Shown: positions 25,873 through 35,202, numbered from the stretch's first letter. The stretch is DNA of 64,000 nt from Planctomycetia bacterium (GCA_016200145.1 JACQFH010000043.1:1-64000); one strand, 5' to 3'. Translations and numbers: made by a program. Notes: generated by a model not told the origin, from the letters alone.

Positions 25873-28338
25873 CTACTCTTCATCGTAGTTGACGTGCCGG
25901 GCGCGATACTTGGGCAGGTCTTTCATGCGAATCGCGTATTTGTCTTTCACGCGTTCGTCGTGCTGCTGCATCGTGTATCGCAATTCATGCTGCAGGATCG
26001 AGGCGTATGCCGACGACCTGTCGAACAACCTGGCCGTCTTGAATTCTTCGCGGTCGGCGGGACGGCGTGAGAGCACCTTGACGACGTAGTAGATCGAGGC
26101 GTCGTCGTTCGGGGCGATGCCGACTTCCCCTTCAGAAAGCTGCTCGAACGCCACTTGCATGAATTGCCTGCCGGGATTGACAACCCCGCTCGGGTTGCCG
26201 AGCTGAACTTGTGTTTGCCGCGTCATCGCCATCGGATTGGGCACCATCGATTCCTGCCAGAACGAGAACTCCCCGGAGATGAATGCCGTCAGCGCCGGCC
26301 CGACGGAAGTCCCCGTGACCGTTTCGTCGGCGAGCGCTGCGCTGAATTCTTTATCGCTCTGGCGCACCTGCTGCGCGAGCATTTCCGCCCGTTCGCGCGC
26401 CAGCGGCGCGGCCTTGAGCTTTTTCCAGGCAGCCACGACTTGCTCGCGAATCCCGGCCTCCTTGAGATCCGGAACGTGAGTCTCCACGTCGCGAACCTTC
26501 CACGACAGGTACCGCGCGATGCCGAACGTTTCCGATTCGAAGACCTGGCACAGGCGATCCATGCGCAACGCCTGTTCCATGATCGTCGTCATCTCTCCGC
26601 GCATCGACATCTGGCTGTTGGGGTCGTACGCCCGCCCGATGCCCGGGGTTTCGCTCAGCTCGCCGGCGGTCACGAGCGGCGTTTCGCCGTACTTCATGCC
26701 GAACCGGTCGGCAATTTTCCGCATTTCCGCCGCGGCGCGCGTTTCCAGCTCGGCCGCCTGCTTTGCATCGGGATCGACCAGTTTCACGCCAGTCGTCGCA
26801 AACGATTCGGAAACGAGATTGATCGCCTCGCGGATGTTTGCGGCGGTCGCCTTCATCGATTCCGCGACCCGATCGGCCAGGATCGTCCGGCGAATTCGAT
26901 CTTGGAGGTCGTCGTCCAGCGGCTTGAATTTGACCTCGGGAGCGGGAGGCTTCGTTTTCGCGTCAGCGTCTTTGCCGTCCGCATCTTTCTCTGCCGGCGC
27001 GTCGGTTCCCGGATCGCCCTTTTCTGTTGCGGTTTCCTCACCCGGTTGAGGTTTCGGATCGTCCGCCGCCAATTCACCTTTCTTCGCCGGCTTTTCCTGC
27101 GACTGGTCCGACTTGTCTTTCTCGCCGTCCTGTGAATCTTTGTCGTCGCTGCCCGGCGTGCATTCCGGCTGCGCGTCTTTCTCATTGACATCTGGCTCTT
27201 TGACATCCGGCTTTTTGTCCTCAGACTTGGCGCCGTCTTCCGACTGCGGTTTCGCGGGCCCGTCGTCAGGTTTCGCGTCTTTGTCTCCCTTTTGCGATTG
27301 ATCGAGCTTCGGTCCCTCAGACGGTCCGTGTTCGGGCGTCGCTTCACCATCATCTTCCGGCGCGATCTCGGGATCGATCGGCGTTTTGTCGTCAAGCGGG
27401 GGCGCCGGGCGCTCCTGCATCCAGAAGGTGGTCGCCTTGTTCGATTCGTAGTAGTCTTCGATGTCTTTGTCGGTAATGGGGCTCTCGGATTTCACCTTCT
27501 CTTCGGCCTGGTCGTAACCGACTTCGATGTACTGCAACTTCACTCTCTGCGGCTGCCGAAACCCGGGCCTGAACTCGCTGTTGAACGCGGCCTCGCCTTC
27601 ATAGCGGTGCTTCTCGAACAGGGAGGCGATTTCGGCGTCGGTCGGCTCGCCGGTTTTGTCGATGAAACTGTTGACCGGGACGGCCGCCACCGCGATTTTT
27701 TCGCGAGTGTTGAGCTGCTCGAAATACTGCCAGTATTTTTCAGGCGAAGGCGCCAGCGCCGGATACGTGAGCCGGTAAGCCGTGACGACTTCCAGCTCGT
27801 CTCGCAGCAGATCATAAATCTGCTTCTGGCTCAATTGCATTTCGCTGACAACCTGCTGAAACTGCTTCGGCGTCAGCTTCTTGCCGTTCCCCGCGCCGAG
27901 GAATTCGGCGAGGCCGTTCACAGTACAGTTGTTGATGTATTCCTGAATCTGGCTGTTGGAGACCGTAATGCCCATTCGGTCGGCCTCGTGGCGAAAGAGC
28001 CACCGATAAAGCATGTCCGTTTCGGAAACCCCGCCGAACCCGAATTGGCGCACAACCATATTCGCAAACTGCGGGCTGCCGAGCCTGGGATTGGCGGTGG
28101 AATAGGCCGACGCAATGAACCGATGGACCGCCCTGCGTTCGCTCGCCATCTGATGAATCGTAAAATCGGTCAGGTTGCCGATGTTCGTCTCGAAGATCAC
28201 CTGGCCCTCCCGCGTGCCGCGGTTGGGGTTGCCCATCTGCCGCAAGACGTCGCCCAGCCCGAAGGCAATCATGGCCATCAGCGTGACCGCGGCCAACAGG
28301 AGCTTCTGATGCTTTCGGAATGCCTTAAATGGATGCAT
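25873..28338 (-). CDS. SurA/PpiD-like membrane-anchored periplasmic chaperone
   Basis: This 821-residue protein has an N-terminal membrane anchor (about 12-32). A SurA-N-like helical region follows, with SNSQIQEYINN and EMQLSQKQIYDLLRDELEV. After about residue 320 comes a Lys/Asp/Glu/Pro-rich disordered insert of about 150 residues. The C-terminal half has a parvulin-like ending (QVAFEQLSEGEVGIAPND...IYYVVKVL). The architecture resembles PpiD, which assists outer-membrane and secreted proteins, but I cannot confirm a complete rotamase site. AAAGG lies about ten bases before the ATG. Divergent from topA. Confidence 0.68.
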   Translation of the reverse strand: MHPFKAFRKHQKLLLAAVTLMAMIAFGLGDVLRQMGNPNRGTREGQVIFETNIGNLTDFTIHQMASERRAVHRFIASAYSTANPRLGSPQFANMVVRQFGFGGVSETDMLYRWLFRHEADRMGITVSNSQIQEYINNCTVNGLAEFLGAGNGKKLTPKQFQQVVSEMQLSQKQIYDLLRDELEVVTAYRLTYPALAPSPEKYWQYFEQLNTREKIAVAAVPVNSFIDKTGEPTDAEIASLFEKHRYEGEAAFNSEFRPGFRQPQRVKLQYIEVGYDQAEEKVKSESPITDKDIEDYYESNKATTFWMQERPAPPLDDKTPIDPEIAPEDDGEATPEHGPSEGPKLDQSQKGDKDAKPDDGPAKPQSEDGAKSEDKKPDVKEPDVNEKDAQPECTPGSDDKDSQDGEKDKSDQSQEKPAKKGELAADDPKPQPGEETATEKGDPGTDAPAEKDADGKDADAKTKPPAPEVKFKPLDDDLQDRIRRTILADRVAESMKATAANIREAINLVSESFATTGVKLVDPDAKQAAELETRAAAEMRKIADRFGMKYGETPLVTAGELSETPGIGRAYDPNSQMSMRGEMTTIMEQALRMDRLCQVFESETFGIARYLSWKVRDVETHVPDLKEAGIREQVVAAWKKLKAAPLARERAEMLAQQVRQSDKEFSAALADETVTGTSVGPALTAFISGEFSFWQESMVPNPMAMTRQTQVQLGNPSGVVNPGRQFMQVAFEQLSEGEVGIAPNDDASIYYVVKVLSRRPADREEFKTARLFDRSSAYASILQHELRYTMQQHDERVKDKYAIRMKDLPKYRARHVNYDEE

Positions 28339-28378
28339 GCGATGCAGACCTTTCGTCTCGCTTTTTCAATAACAAAAC

Positions 28379-28412
28379 GCGGGAGCCCCGCGACCAGACG
28401 ATGGCTCCCCGC
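28379..28412 (-). other. Hairpin in the leader between the SurA-like gene and topA
   Basis: GCGGGAGCC (28379-28387) pairs with GGCTCCCCGC (28403-28412), with one bulge. On the minus strand it is followed by a GTTTTGTT stretch, giving a terminator-like look about 40 bases upstream of the SurA-like start. No minus-strand gene lies before it, so it may be an attenuator or simply a leader structure. Confidence 0.3.
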
Positions 28413-28622
28413 GAGCCGCGCTTCCCGCTCCGGCAGCCGGCCGGCGAGTCGGCACGGGGCAGGTCCCCGGCCGCACGCATCGTGCGAGCGCCCTTGACAG
28501 AGTGCGCAGTGATGAATTATGGATTTTCGACGGGTGGCACCATTTGCGACCCGGCCCAACGGCGATTTTAGCCGCGTTCGCGAGTGTGACAAGGCCAACC
28601 CCTCCTGCGGAGCAAGCGCTCA

Positions 28623-31328
28623 GTGGCTAAAAAAAACAAGCTGAAAGGGTTGGTGATCGTCGAATCGCCGGCAAAGGCGAAGAAGATCAACAGCTTCCTG
28701 GGGCGCGACTTCAAGGTGCTGGCCAGCATGGGGCACGTCCGCGACCTGCCAAACGGGGCGGCCGAGATACCACTCGAAGTCAAAAAGGAACCCTGGGCCA
28801 CCCTGGGCGTGAACGTCGCGGCCGACTTCGACCCTCTCTACATCATTCCCCCGAAGAAGAAAAAGGTCATCAGCGAGCTCCGGGCCGCTCTCAAAGACGC
28901 CGATGAGCTGATCCTGGCGACCGACGAAGACCGCGAAGGCGAGAGCATCGGCTGGCACCTCACCGAGGTCCTCAAGCCCAAGGTTCCCGTCAAGCGCATG
29001 GTCTTTTCCGAGATCACCAAAGAGGCCATCCTCGAAGCGATCCGCTCGCCCAGGCAGCTCGACCAGAATCTCGTCGCTGCGCAGGAAGCCCGCCGCGTGC
29101 TCGACCGGCTGTACGGCTACCGCCTGAGTCCCCTGCTCTGGAAGAAAATCGCCCCCAAGACGTCGGCCGGGCGCGTGCAGTCGGTTGCCGTGCGGCTGAT
29201 CGTCATCCGCGAGTTGCAGCGCCGGGCGTTCCGAAAGGGAACTTACTGGGACCTGAAGGCGACGCTTGCCACGCTCCCCACGGATGGCGCGGCGGCGGGG
29301 CAACTCGAAGCGCAGCTCTACACGCTGAACGGCAAGCGGATCGCCACGGGCAAGGACTTCGACGAAAGCACCGGACGGATCAAGGCCGACTCCGACGTCC
29401 TGCTGGTCGATGGGCAGACGGCCCAGGACCTGCGCGACCGCCTTCGCACGACCGGCTGGAAGGTGACGAACCTCGAAGAGCGGCAGCAGGTGCGCAAGCC
29501 CTATCCCCCCTTCACCACCAGTACCCTGCAGCAGGAAGCCAACCGCAAGCTGGGGATGTCGGCCCGCGAGACGATGCAGGTCGCACAGCGGCTGTATGAA
29601 GACGGCAACATCACCTACATGCGGACCGACTCGGTATCGCTTTCCGGGGAAGCGATCCGCGCGGCGCGCAGTTGCATCGAGAACCGTTACGTCGTCGAAT
29701 ACCTCTCGGACGGCGTCCGCACATTTGAAACCAAATCCAAAGGCGCCCAGGAGGCCCACGAGGCCATCCGCCCCGCCGGTACGGCCATGCAGACCGGCGA
29801 AGAGCTGGGCCTGGCGGGCCGTGAGCTCGCGCTGTATTCGCTGATCTGGAAACGAACCGTCGCCACGCAGATGGCCGAGGCCCGCTTGCGGTTTCAGACG
29901 GCGACGATTACCGCCGGCGAGGCCGAGTTTCGCGCCACGGGCCGCCACGTCGAATTCGCCGGATTCTTCCGCGCCTACGTGGAAGGGGTCGACGACCCCG
30001 AAGCGGCACTCGACGACCAGGAGGCGGCGCTGCCGCCGCTGGCTCCCGGAAACGACCTGGCTTGCCGCGAGCTCGAGGCCATCTCGCACGACACGCAGCC
30101 TCCCGCCCGGTACACCGAAGCCACGCTGATCCGCGCTCTGGAAGCCGACGGCATCGGCAGGCCCAGCACCTATGCGTCGATCATCGGCACCATTCAGGAC
30201 CGGGGTTATGTCGTCAAAGTCGGGAATCAGTTGCCGCCCACCTTCACGGCGATGGCGGTGACCCGGTTGCTCGAAAAAAACTTCCCGCAGCTTGTTGACG
30301 AGCAATTCACGGCCGGCATGGAACAGACGCTCGACGATATCGCCGCCGGTCAGACGAAATCGACGCCGTACCTGAAGAAGTTCTACCTCGGCCACGACGG
30401 ACTCGATGAGCAGGTCAAGTCGCACGAGGCGAACATCGACCCGCGCGAGGCGTGTACCGTCGAGCTCGAAGGACTCTCTTCGAAGATCCGCATCGGCAAG
30501 TTTGGTCCTTACCTCATCAAGGAACAGAACGGCGAAAACCTGACGGCATCTCTGCCCGACGGCATTATGCCGGCCGACATCACCGACGAAATTGCCGAGG
30601 CGCTGCTGGCCCTCAAGAAACAGGGGCCGAAGGCGCTGGGCATGGACCCCGAACAGGGGCTGCCCGTGTATTCCATGATCGGCCCGTTCGGGCCCTACGT
30701 GCAACTGGGTGACGTTGCGGAAGATGGAACAAAGCCCAAGCGGATGACGGTCCCCAAGAACATCGATCCCCAGCAGATCACGCTCGAGCAGGCCCTCGAT
30801 CTGCTCAGCCTGCCGCGCACGCTCGGGGCGCATCCCGAGACCGGCAGGCCCGTCAAAGCCAGCATCGGTCGGTTCGGGCCGTATGTCGTGCACGAAGGGC
30901 CGGCCAAAGTCTATAAGTCAGTTCCCAAAGACAAAGACGTGCTCAAGATCGACCTGCCGGCGGCCCTGGAGCTGCTGGCGCAGGCCCGCACCCGCCGCGG
31001 CGCAACACCGATCAGGGAGCTTGGCCCGCATCCCGCGGACAACCAGCCGGTGCAGGTGTTCGAGGGCAAGTACGGGCCGTACGTCAAGCACGGCAAGGTG
31101 AACGCGACGCTCCCTAAAGAGACGACCATCGAACAGGTGACGCTCGAACAGGCCCTGGCGCTGATCGAAGCCCGCGCCGCCCGCGACGGCGGCACCCCGA
31201 AGCGCGCTGCGCGCCGCAAGGCGCCGAAGAAAGCGCCGCCTAAGAAAGATGCGCCGAAAAAGCCGCCCCTCAAAGGCGGCGCGAAGAAGAAACAGCCCCC
31301 GAAGAAAAAACCGCCCGAAGAAGAATGA
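28623..31328 (+). CDS. topA: DNA topoisomerase I
   Basis: The 901-residue type IA topoisomerase starts with GTG at 28623. It has the Toprim motif [12 protein letters not shown] and the acidic [11 protein letters not shown], then [10 protein letters not shown] with the catalytic Tyr332. The C-terminus carries tandem Toprim-C repeats, each with a [15 protein letters not shown] core (about 600-840), and ends with a Lys/Pro-rich tail of about 60 residues. Zinc-finger cysteines of E. coli type are not seen. It relaxes negative supercoils behind RNA polymerase. The gene is convergent with ubiX, 21 bases away. Confidence 0.96.
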   Translation: MAKKNKLKGLVIVESPAKAKKINSFLGRDFKVLASMGHVRDLPNGAAEIPLEVKKEPWATLGVNVAADFDPLYIIPPKKKKVISELRAALKDADELILATDEDREGESIGWHLTEVLKPKVPVKRMVFSEITKEAILEAIRSPRQLDQNLVAAQEARRVLDRLYGYRLSPLLWKKIAPKTSAGRVQSVAVRLIVIRELQRRAFRKGTYWDLKATLATLPTDGAAAGQLEAQLYTLNGKRIATGKDFDESTGRIKADSDVLLVDGQTAQDLRDRLRTTGWKVTNLEERQQVRKPYPPFTTSTLQQEANRKLGMSARETMQVAQRLYEDGNITYMRTDSVSLSGEAIRAARSCIENRYVVEYLSDGVRTFETKSKGAQEAHEAIRPAGTAMQTGEELGLAGRELALYSLIWKRTVATQMAEARLRFQTATITAGEAEFRATGRHVEFAGFFRAYVEGVDDPEAALDDQEAALPPLAPGNDLACRELEAISHDTQPPARYTEATLIRALEADGIGRPSTYASIIGTIQDRGYVVKVGNQLPPTFTAMAVTRLLEKNFPQLVDEQFTAGMEQTLDDIAAGQTKSTPYLKKFYLGHDGLDEQVKSHEANIDPREACTVELEGLSSKIRIGKFGPYLIKEQNGENLTASLPDGIMPADITDEIAEALLALKKQGPKALGMDPEQGLPVYSMIGPFGPYVQLGDVAEDGTKPKRMTVPKNIDPQQITLEQALDLLSLPRTLGAHPETGRPVKASIGRFGPYVVHEGPAKVYKSVPKDKDVLKIDLPAALELLAQARTRRGATPIRELGPHPADNQPVQVFEGKYGPYVKHGKVNATLPKETTIEQVTLEQALALIEARAARDGGTPKRAARRKAPKKAPPKKDAPKKPPLKGGAKKKQPPKKKPPEEE

Positions 31329-31349
31329 TCGCGTGCGCTCGCGCGCAAT

Positions 31350-32030
31350 TCACTCATCCCCCCAGCGCTTGAACAGCTTGTGTTCGATCCCTAAGTGATC
31401 GCAGATTCGTCCGACGACGAAATCGACCAGGTCCTGGATCGAGCGCGGGGTGTGATAAAATCCCGGCATCGCCGGCATCACCGTCACGCCGGCGTCCGCC
31501 AGCCGTTTCATATTCTCGAGCTGGATGCTCGACAGGGGAGTCTCGCGAGGCACGACGATCAGCTTGCGCCGCTCTTTCAGATGGACGTCGGCGGCGCGAT
31601 GAATCAGGTTCTCAGAATGCCCGCCAGCGATGCTCGCCAGCGTCCCCATCGAGCACGGGCAGATCACCATCCCCGACGTCAGAAACGAACCGCTGGCAAT
31701 CCCTGCGGTGAAATCCTTGTAGTGATGGTAGATGACCCCCTCCTCCTTGGGATCGCCGAACACCGAGCTGATGTCGGCAAACGACGAGCGATCCGGAATA
31801 AACGCCGCGAGCGCGCTCTCTGAGGTCAGATCCGAATCCTCTGGCAGCAGTTGCCCGATCTTGAAATTCTTGAGGTCGACGTGAATCCCCAGTTCGCGAC
31901 TGAGGACCAGCGCCGCCGATTCGCTGATTGTCAGGTGCACCCGGTACCCCGCGGCCAGCAGTACTTCGAGCAGCCGAATGGCATAAATCGAACCGCTGGC
32001 CCCGGTTATGGCAACAACGAGATCATGCAT
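31350..32030 (-). CDS. ubiX: Flavin prenyltransferase
   Basis: This 226-residue enzyme has VVAITGASGSIYAIRLLE at its start, CSMGTLASIAGG in the middle and the VVPRETPLS motif with the ENMKRLADAG segment. It attaches a dimethylallyl group to FMN, making the prenyl-FMN cofactor used by UbiD decarboxylases; ubiD lies upstream in the same direction. An insert with LPEDSDLTSESALAAFIPD lengthens it somewhat. No Shine-Dalgarno is visible before the ATG; instead one arm of a palindromic repeat ends seven bases upstream. Confidence 0.95.
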   Translation of the reverse strand: MHDLVVAITGASGSIYAIRLLEVLLAAGYRVHLTISESAALVLSRELGIHVDLKNFKIGQLLPEDSDLTSESALAAFIPDRSSFADISSVFGDPKEEGVIYHHYKDFTAGIASGSFLTSGMVICPCSMGTLASIAGGHSENLIHRAADVHLKERRKLIVVPRETPLSSIQLENMKRLADAGVTVMPAMPGFYHTPRSIQDLVDFVVGRICDHLGIEHKLFKRWGDE

Positions 32031-32037
32031 AAATGTT

Positions 32038-32059
32038 ATTTCGGATGTGGGATTTCGGA
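32038..32059. repeat. ATTTCGGA inverted-repeat arm, ubiX side
   Basis: This 22-base arm (ATTTCGGA...GGATTTCGGA) is the perfect reverse complement of the arm at 32524-32545. It ends seven bases before the ubiX start. Each arm itself has two TTTCGGA units flanking TGTGGG. The two arms enclose the four-helix-bundle gene. Confidence 0.9.
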
Positions 32060-32123
32060 ATTAATGGAAAATCAGCATTGAATGTCGAGGAACTCATTCC
32101 TACAGGGAAGATTCAGCTCATTT

Positions 32124-32495
32124 TCATGTTTCGCTTGCCTTCTTTGAACCATTGCGCGTTGTTTTGATGGCGGCGGCGAAGATGCGAGTGAGTTCGTTAG
32201 CCTCTTGCAATAAGGCACCGACGCGGCGCGGCTTGACGAGACCGGAATCGACGATGTGTTCGAGCCAGTATGTGCTTTCGTCAGCCTCTTCCTCGACAAC
32301 CCCCAGTCGCGACAGAAACTCCCTCCTTGAACGCGCACGGCAGGCGGCCCTGTAGTTTGCACCAATCGCCGTCCCGCTGCGGATGAGCTGATTCGCAATC
32401 GCACGCCCAGAAGCCGACTTGGGAAGCGCGTCAACCAGCTTCATCACTCGTAACCCAAACTGCTTCGTCCGCAATTTCAATTCCTCTTTCGTCAT
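32124..32495 (-). CDS. Four-helix-bundle protein (S23/23S rRNA intervening-sequence type)
   Basis: The ATG at 32495 gives 123 residues, the family length. Family features are ELKLRTKQFGLRVMKLVDALP, the ANQLIRSGTAIGANYRAAC motif, and the SRLGVVEEEADESTYWLE helix. Proteins of this type are encoded in intervening sequences of 23S rRNA in Leptospira and Coxiella and in dispersed bacterial loci; their role is unclear, with nucleic-acid binding suspected. Here it lies between ubiE and ubiX, enclosed by the 22-base inverted repeat, so it looks inserted into the operon. A longer frame to 32564 only reads through the repeat. Confidence 0.85.
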   Translation of the reverse strand: MTKEELKLRTKQFGLRVMKLVDALPKSASGRAIANQLIRSGTAIGANYRAACRARSRREFLSRLGVVEEEADESTYWLEHIVDSGLVKPRRVGALLQEANELTRIFAAAIKTTRNGSKKASET

Positions 32496-32523
32496 GACGC
32501 TTGGCCCCCACTGCACCGTCAAA

Positions 32524-32545
32524 TCCGAAATCCCACATCCGAAAT
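32524..32545. repeat. ATTTCGGA inverted-repeat arm, ubiE side
   Basis: The perfect partner of 32038-32059. Read on the minus strand it starts exactly five bases (AGGAC) after the ubiE stop codon. The same placement occurs after ubiD and murA. Confidence 0.9.
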
Positions 32546-32550
32546 GTCCT

Positions 32551-33279
32551 TTACTTCTGGCCAATATACAGCGTGGCGATACCGAACGTGAGCGGCTGAT
32601 AGTTCACGGTCGCGAGGCCGCAGTCTTTCATCAGCGCCGCCAGCCGCTCGCCGTAGGGGAACTCGGAGACGGAATCGGGAAGGTAATTGTACGCCTGGTG
32701 GCTGTTTCGCGAGAGAAGCTGGCCGAGTCGCGGGAGGATGTTGCGGAAGTACCAGGTGTAAAGCGCCCGCAGCAGCCGGTTGCCGGGCAGCGAGAATTCC
32801 AGCACAACCACCCGTCCGCCGGGCTGGCAGACGCGGATCATTTCCCTTAAGCCTCGGGCCGTGTCGGTCACGTTCCGCAATCCGAAAGCCACGCTCACGA
32901 TCTGAAACTGCCCGTCGGGAAATGGGAGCTGCTGGGTGTCGGCCTGCACGAATCCCAGCGTGACGCCGCTGGCTCTGCCTGCGGCCTGCGGCTTCGCCGC
33001 TTTCTGCGCGGCGATCACCAGCATCTCGCCGGTGAAATCGGCCCCGACGACGGTGGCCTTCCCCCGCGCCTTTTTCCAATACGCGAGCGCCAAATCTCCC
33101 GTCCCGGTGCACACATCCAGCATCGGCGCGTCGCCGCGCGGGGCCGCCGCGCGCACCGTGCGCCAGCGCCAGTACCAGTCGGTCCCACCCGACAGGAAAT
33201 GGTTGAGAAAGTCGTAGCGGGGCGAGATCTCGCCGCACATCCGGCGGATCCGCTGCTCAGATTTGTCGACGGTCTGCAT
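32551..33279 (-). CDS. ubiE: Demethylmenaquinone/quinone C-methyltransferase
   Basis: The 242-residue protein has IRRMCGEISPRYDFLNHFLSGG, the UbiE signature in which RYDFLN is conserved, and the SAM motif MLDVCTGTGDLAL. Further motifs are GADFTGEML, VSVAFGLRNV and GGRVVVLEFSLP. It methylates the ring of (demethyl)menaquinone or ubiquinone precursors. The ATG at 33279 was chosen because the frame above it only reads through hairpin repeats. The leader lacks a clear ribosome site and holds two AGA-loop hairpins. In a planctomycete the product is likely menaquinone (inference). Confidence 0.94.
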   Translation of the reverse strand: MQTVDKSEQRIRRMCGEISPRYDFLNHFLSGGTDWYWRWRTVRAAAPRGDAPMLDVCTGTGDLALAYWKKARGKATVVGADFTGEMLVIAAQKAAKPQAAGRASGVTLGFVQADTQQLPFPDGQFQIVSVAFGLRNVTDTARGLREMIRVCQPGGRVVVLEFSLPGNRLLRALYTWYFRNILPRLGQLLSRNSHQAYNYLPDSVSEFPYGERLAALMKDCGLATVNYQPLTFGIATLYIGQK

Positions 33280-33293
33280 AGCGTGCTCGGACT

Positions 33294-33308
33294 CGACGCA
33301 GAGCGTCG
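33294..33308. repeat. AGA-loop hairpin, short version
   Basis: CGACGC and GCGTCG pair around AGA, 15 bases upstream of the ubiE start. It stands next to a longer hairpin with the same loop at 33315-33341. Confidence 0.55.
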
Positions 33309-33314
33309 GTACGG

Positions 33315-33341
33315 GCGTTCCCACGCAGAGCGTGGGAACGC
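33315..33341. repeat. AGA-loop hairpin, GCGTTCCCACGC type
   Basis: A perfect 12-bp stem (GCGTTCCCACGC with GCGTGGGAACGC) closes an AGA loop. It lies in the ubiD-ubiE gap. Hairpins with the same AGA loop occur at 33294-33308 and 63537-63553, suggesting a dispersed palindrome family. Confidence 0.7.
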
Positions 33342-33346
33342 GAGAC

Positions 33347-33375
33347 TCCGAAATCCGACATCCCACCTCCGAAAT
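33347..33375. repeat. ATTTCGGA repeat, copy after ubiD
   Basis: Read on the minus strand the copy starts ATTTCGGAGGTGGGAT and ends GTCGGATTTCGGA, a variant of the unit that flanks the S23 gene. It begins five bases (GGGGG) after the ubiD stop codon. No inverted partner follows; AGA-loop hairpins come next. Confidence 0.8.
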
Positions 33376-33380
33376 CCCCC

Positions 33381-34859
33381 TTACCATGTCTCAGGCAGCA
33401 CAGACCCCAGCCCGTACTGCGCCCAGCGGCCTGTCACCAGATCCTTCACGTCTTTCGACATGACCATTTCGTCGGGCCAGGGCCGCGGGTGGCCTTCTTC
33501 GGGGAACTTGCGGGTCGCGTCGATCCCCATCTTGTGACCCACGCCGCACACCGGCGCCGCATGGTCGAGAATGTCGGTCGGGCCTGCGTTGAAAACCACG
33601 TCGCGCCCCGGGTGGACGTTGGCGCCGACGTGGAACCACACCTTTTCTTCGTCCTGCACGTCGACGTGCGCGTCCACCACCACGACGATTTTTGAGAACA
33701 TCATCTGTCCCATGCTCCAGATCGCGTTCATCACCTTCCGCGCCTGCTGCGGATAGGTCTTGCGGATGCTCACGAAGCACAGGTTGTGAAATGCCCCGGC
33801 GCGCGGCAGGTTGTAGTCGACGAGCTCGGGAACGAACATCTTGATGAGAGGCAGAAAGATCCGCTCGGTCGCCTTGCCCATCCAGAAGTCTTCCATCGGC
33901 GGCTTGCCGACGATCGTGGTGGGGTAGATCGGGTTGGCGCGGTGCGTGATGGCCGTCACGTGATACAGTGGGAACTGGTCGGACAGGCTGTAGAACCCGG
34001 TGTGGTCGCCGAACGGCCCTTCGGTCTGCCACGGCTCGGTCGTATCGACGTAGCCTTCGATCACGATCTCGGCGCTCGCGGGAGCCTCGATGTCGATCGT
34101 GCGGCATTTGACAAGGTCGACCGGCGCCCCACGCAAGAATCCCCCCAGCAGGCATTCGTCGGTGTGGGGAGGAAGCGGGGCCGTCGCCATGTAGGGAAAG
34201 ACAGGGTCGCCCCCCAGTGACACGGCAATCGGCATCTGTGTGCCGAGCTTTTTGTATTCCATGAAATTGTGGCACCCGTCGTGGTGCAGGTGCCAGTGCA
34301 TGAAGCAGGTGTTCTTGTCTTTGACCTGCAGGCGATACATGCCGACGTTGCGCTCGCCGCTGGCCGGGTCTTTCGTGAAGACCTGCCCGAAGGTGATGAA
34401 CCGCCCGGCGTCCTGGGGCCAGCACTGCAAGACCGGCAGCTCGGTGAGATCGACGTCGCGACCCAGCTTGATCACCTGCTGGCACGCCCCGGTGCGTACA
34501 ATGCGCGGGGGCAGTTTGGCAAGCTGCGCGAGCTGCGGCACCAGTTTCAGCTTTTCGATCCAGCCTTCCGGCACTTGCGGCTTGATCAGCCCGGCGATCC
34601 GATCGGCGACCTCTTCGAACGATTTGACCCCCAGCGCCCGGCACATTCTCTTGTACGACCCGAGCAGGTTGATCACGACGGGCATCGCACTGCCCTTGAC
34701 GTTCTCGAAGAACAGGGCCGGCCCGCCGTCGGTCGATTTGCTCACCCGATCGGTGATTTCGGTGATTTCCAGGACCGGATCGACCTCGGCCGTAATGCGG
34801 ACGAGTTCGCCGTCGTCCTGCAGCTCGTTGAGAAAATCCGAAAGATTGTCGTAGGCCAT
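33381..34859 (-). CDS. ubiD: UbiD-family prenyl-FMN-dependent decarboxylase
   Basis: The 492-residue enzyme carries FFENVKGSAMPVVINLLGSYKRM, the QCWPQDAGRFITFG region, the metal and prFMN site with NVGMYRLQVKDKNTCFMHWH, and EGPFGDHTGFYS near residue 283. It removes a carboxyl group from an aromatic quinone precursor with the prenyl-FMN cofactor made by UbiX. It leads the operon ubiD-ubiE-S23-ubiX. In menaquinone makers using the futalosine route a UbiD/UbiX pair acts late, which fits this context, but the substrate is inferred. Confidence 0.93.
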   Translation of the reverse strand: MAYDNLSDFLNELQDDGELVRITAEVDPVLEITEITDRVSKSTDGGPALFFENVKGSAMPVVINLLGSYKRMCRALGVKSFEEVADRIAGLIKPQVPEGWIEKLKLVPQLAQLAKLPPRIVRTGACQQVIKLGRDVDLTELPVLQCWPQDAGRFITFGQVFTKDPASGERNVGMYRLQVKDKNTCFMHWHLHHDGCHNFMEYKKLGTQMPIAVSLGGDPVFPYMATAPLPPHTDECLLGGFLRGAPVDLVKCRTIDIEAPASAEIVIEGYVDTTEPWQTEGPFGDHTGFYSLSDQFPLYHVTAITHRANPIYPTTIVGKPPMEDFWMGKATERIFLPLIKMFVPELVDYNLPRAGAFHNLCFVSIRKTYPQQARKVMNAIWSMGQMMFSKIVVVVDAHVDVQDEEKVWFHVGANVHPGRDVVFNAGPTDILDHAAPVCGVGHKMGIDATRKFPEEGHPRPWPDEMVMSKDVKDLVTGRWAQYGLGSVLPETW

Positions 34860-34989
34860 TGCGCAGAACGTATGCCGGCGGGATGGAGATTTTCGGGCAT
34901 TATAAGGGCTGGCGGGTCGCGGTTAAACGCACCGGCGGAAATCCGGTACATCGCCCGGTGGAACCGAAAAGGCGGGGCGGCGTTAACCG

Positions 34990-35202
34990 CTATTCGCGCT
35001 CGGCCCAGGCCCGGATGTCGTGTCCGTCGTGGATCTCGACATGAATCACATTCGGCGCGCAGCACACGGGGCAGTCTTCGACGTATTCCTGCGACTGGCC
35101 CTGCAGCGGATCGACCGGGATCACGATCTCTTCGCCGCACGCATCACAGATGTACGACGCCTCTGCGGCGATCGCGCGAGTGCGTCTGCGCCTGGGTTTC
35201 AT
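34990..35202 (-). CDS. CPXCG-type cysteine-rich small protein
   Basis: The 70-residue protein has two Cys pairs, CDACGEE and CPVC, of the CPXCG family, which probably bind a zinc ion. A basic N-terminus (MKPRRRRTR) precedes them. AGGA lies about eight bases before the ATG. The role of the family is unknown; size and motif suggest a small zinc-ribbon protein. It lies just upstream of ubiD in the same direction. Confidence 0.82.
   Translation of the reverse strand: MKPRRRRTRAIAAEASYICDACGEEIVIPVDPLQGQSQEYVEDCPVCCAPNVIHVEIHDGHDIRAWAERE

Noticed and set aside
32496-32564. Longer start for the four-helix-bundle protein
   Set aside because: The extra residues are encoded by the repeat arm; the ATG at 32495 gives the family length.
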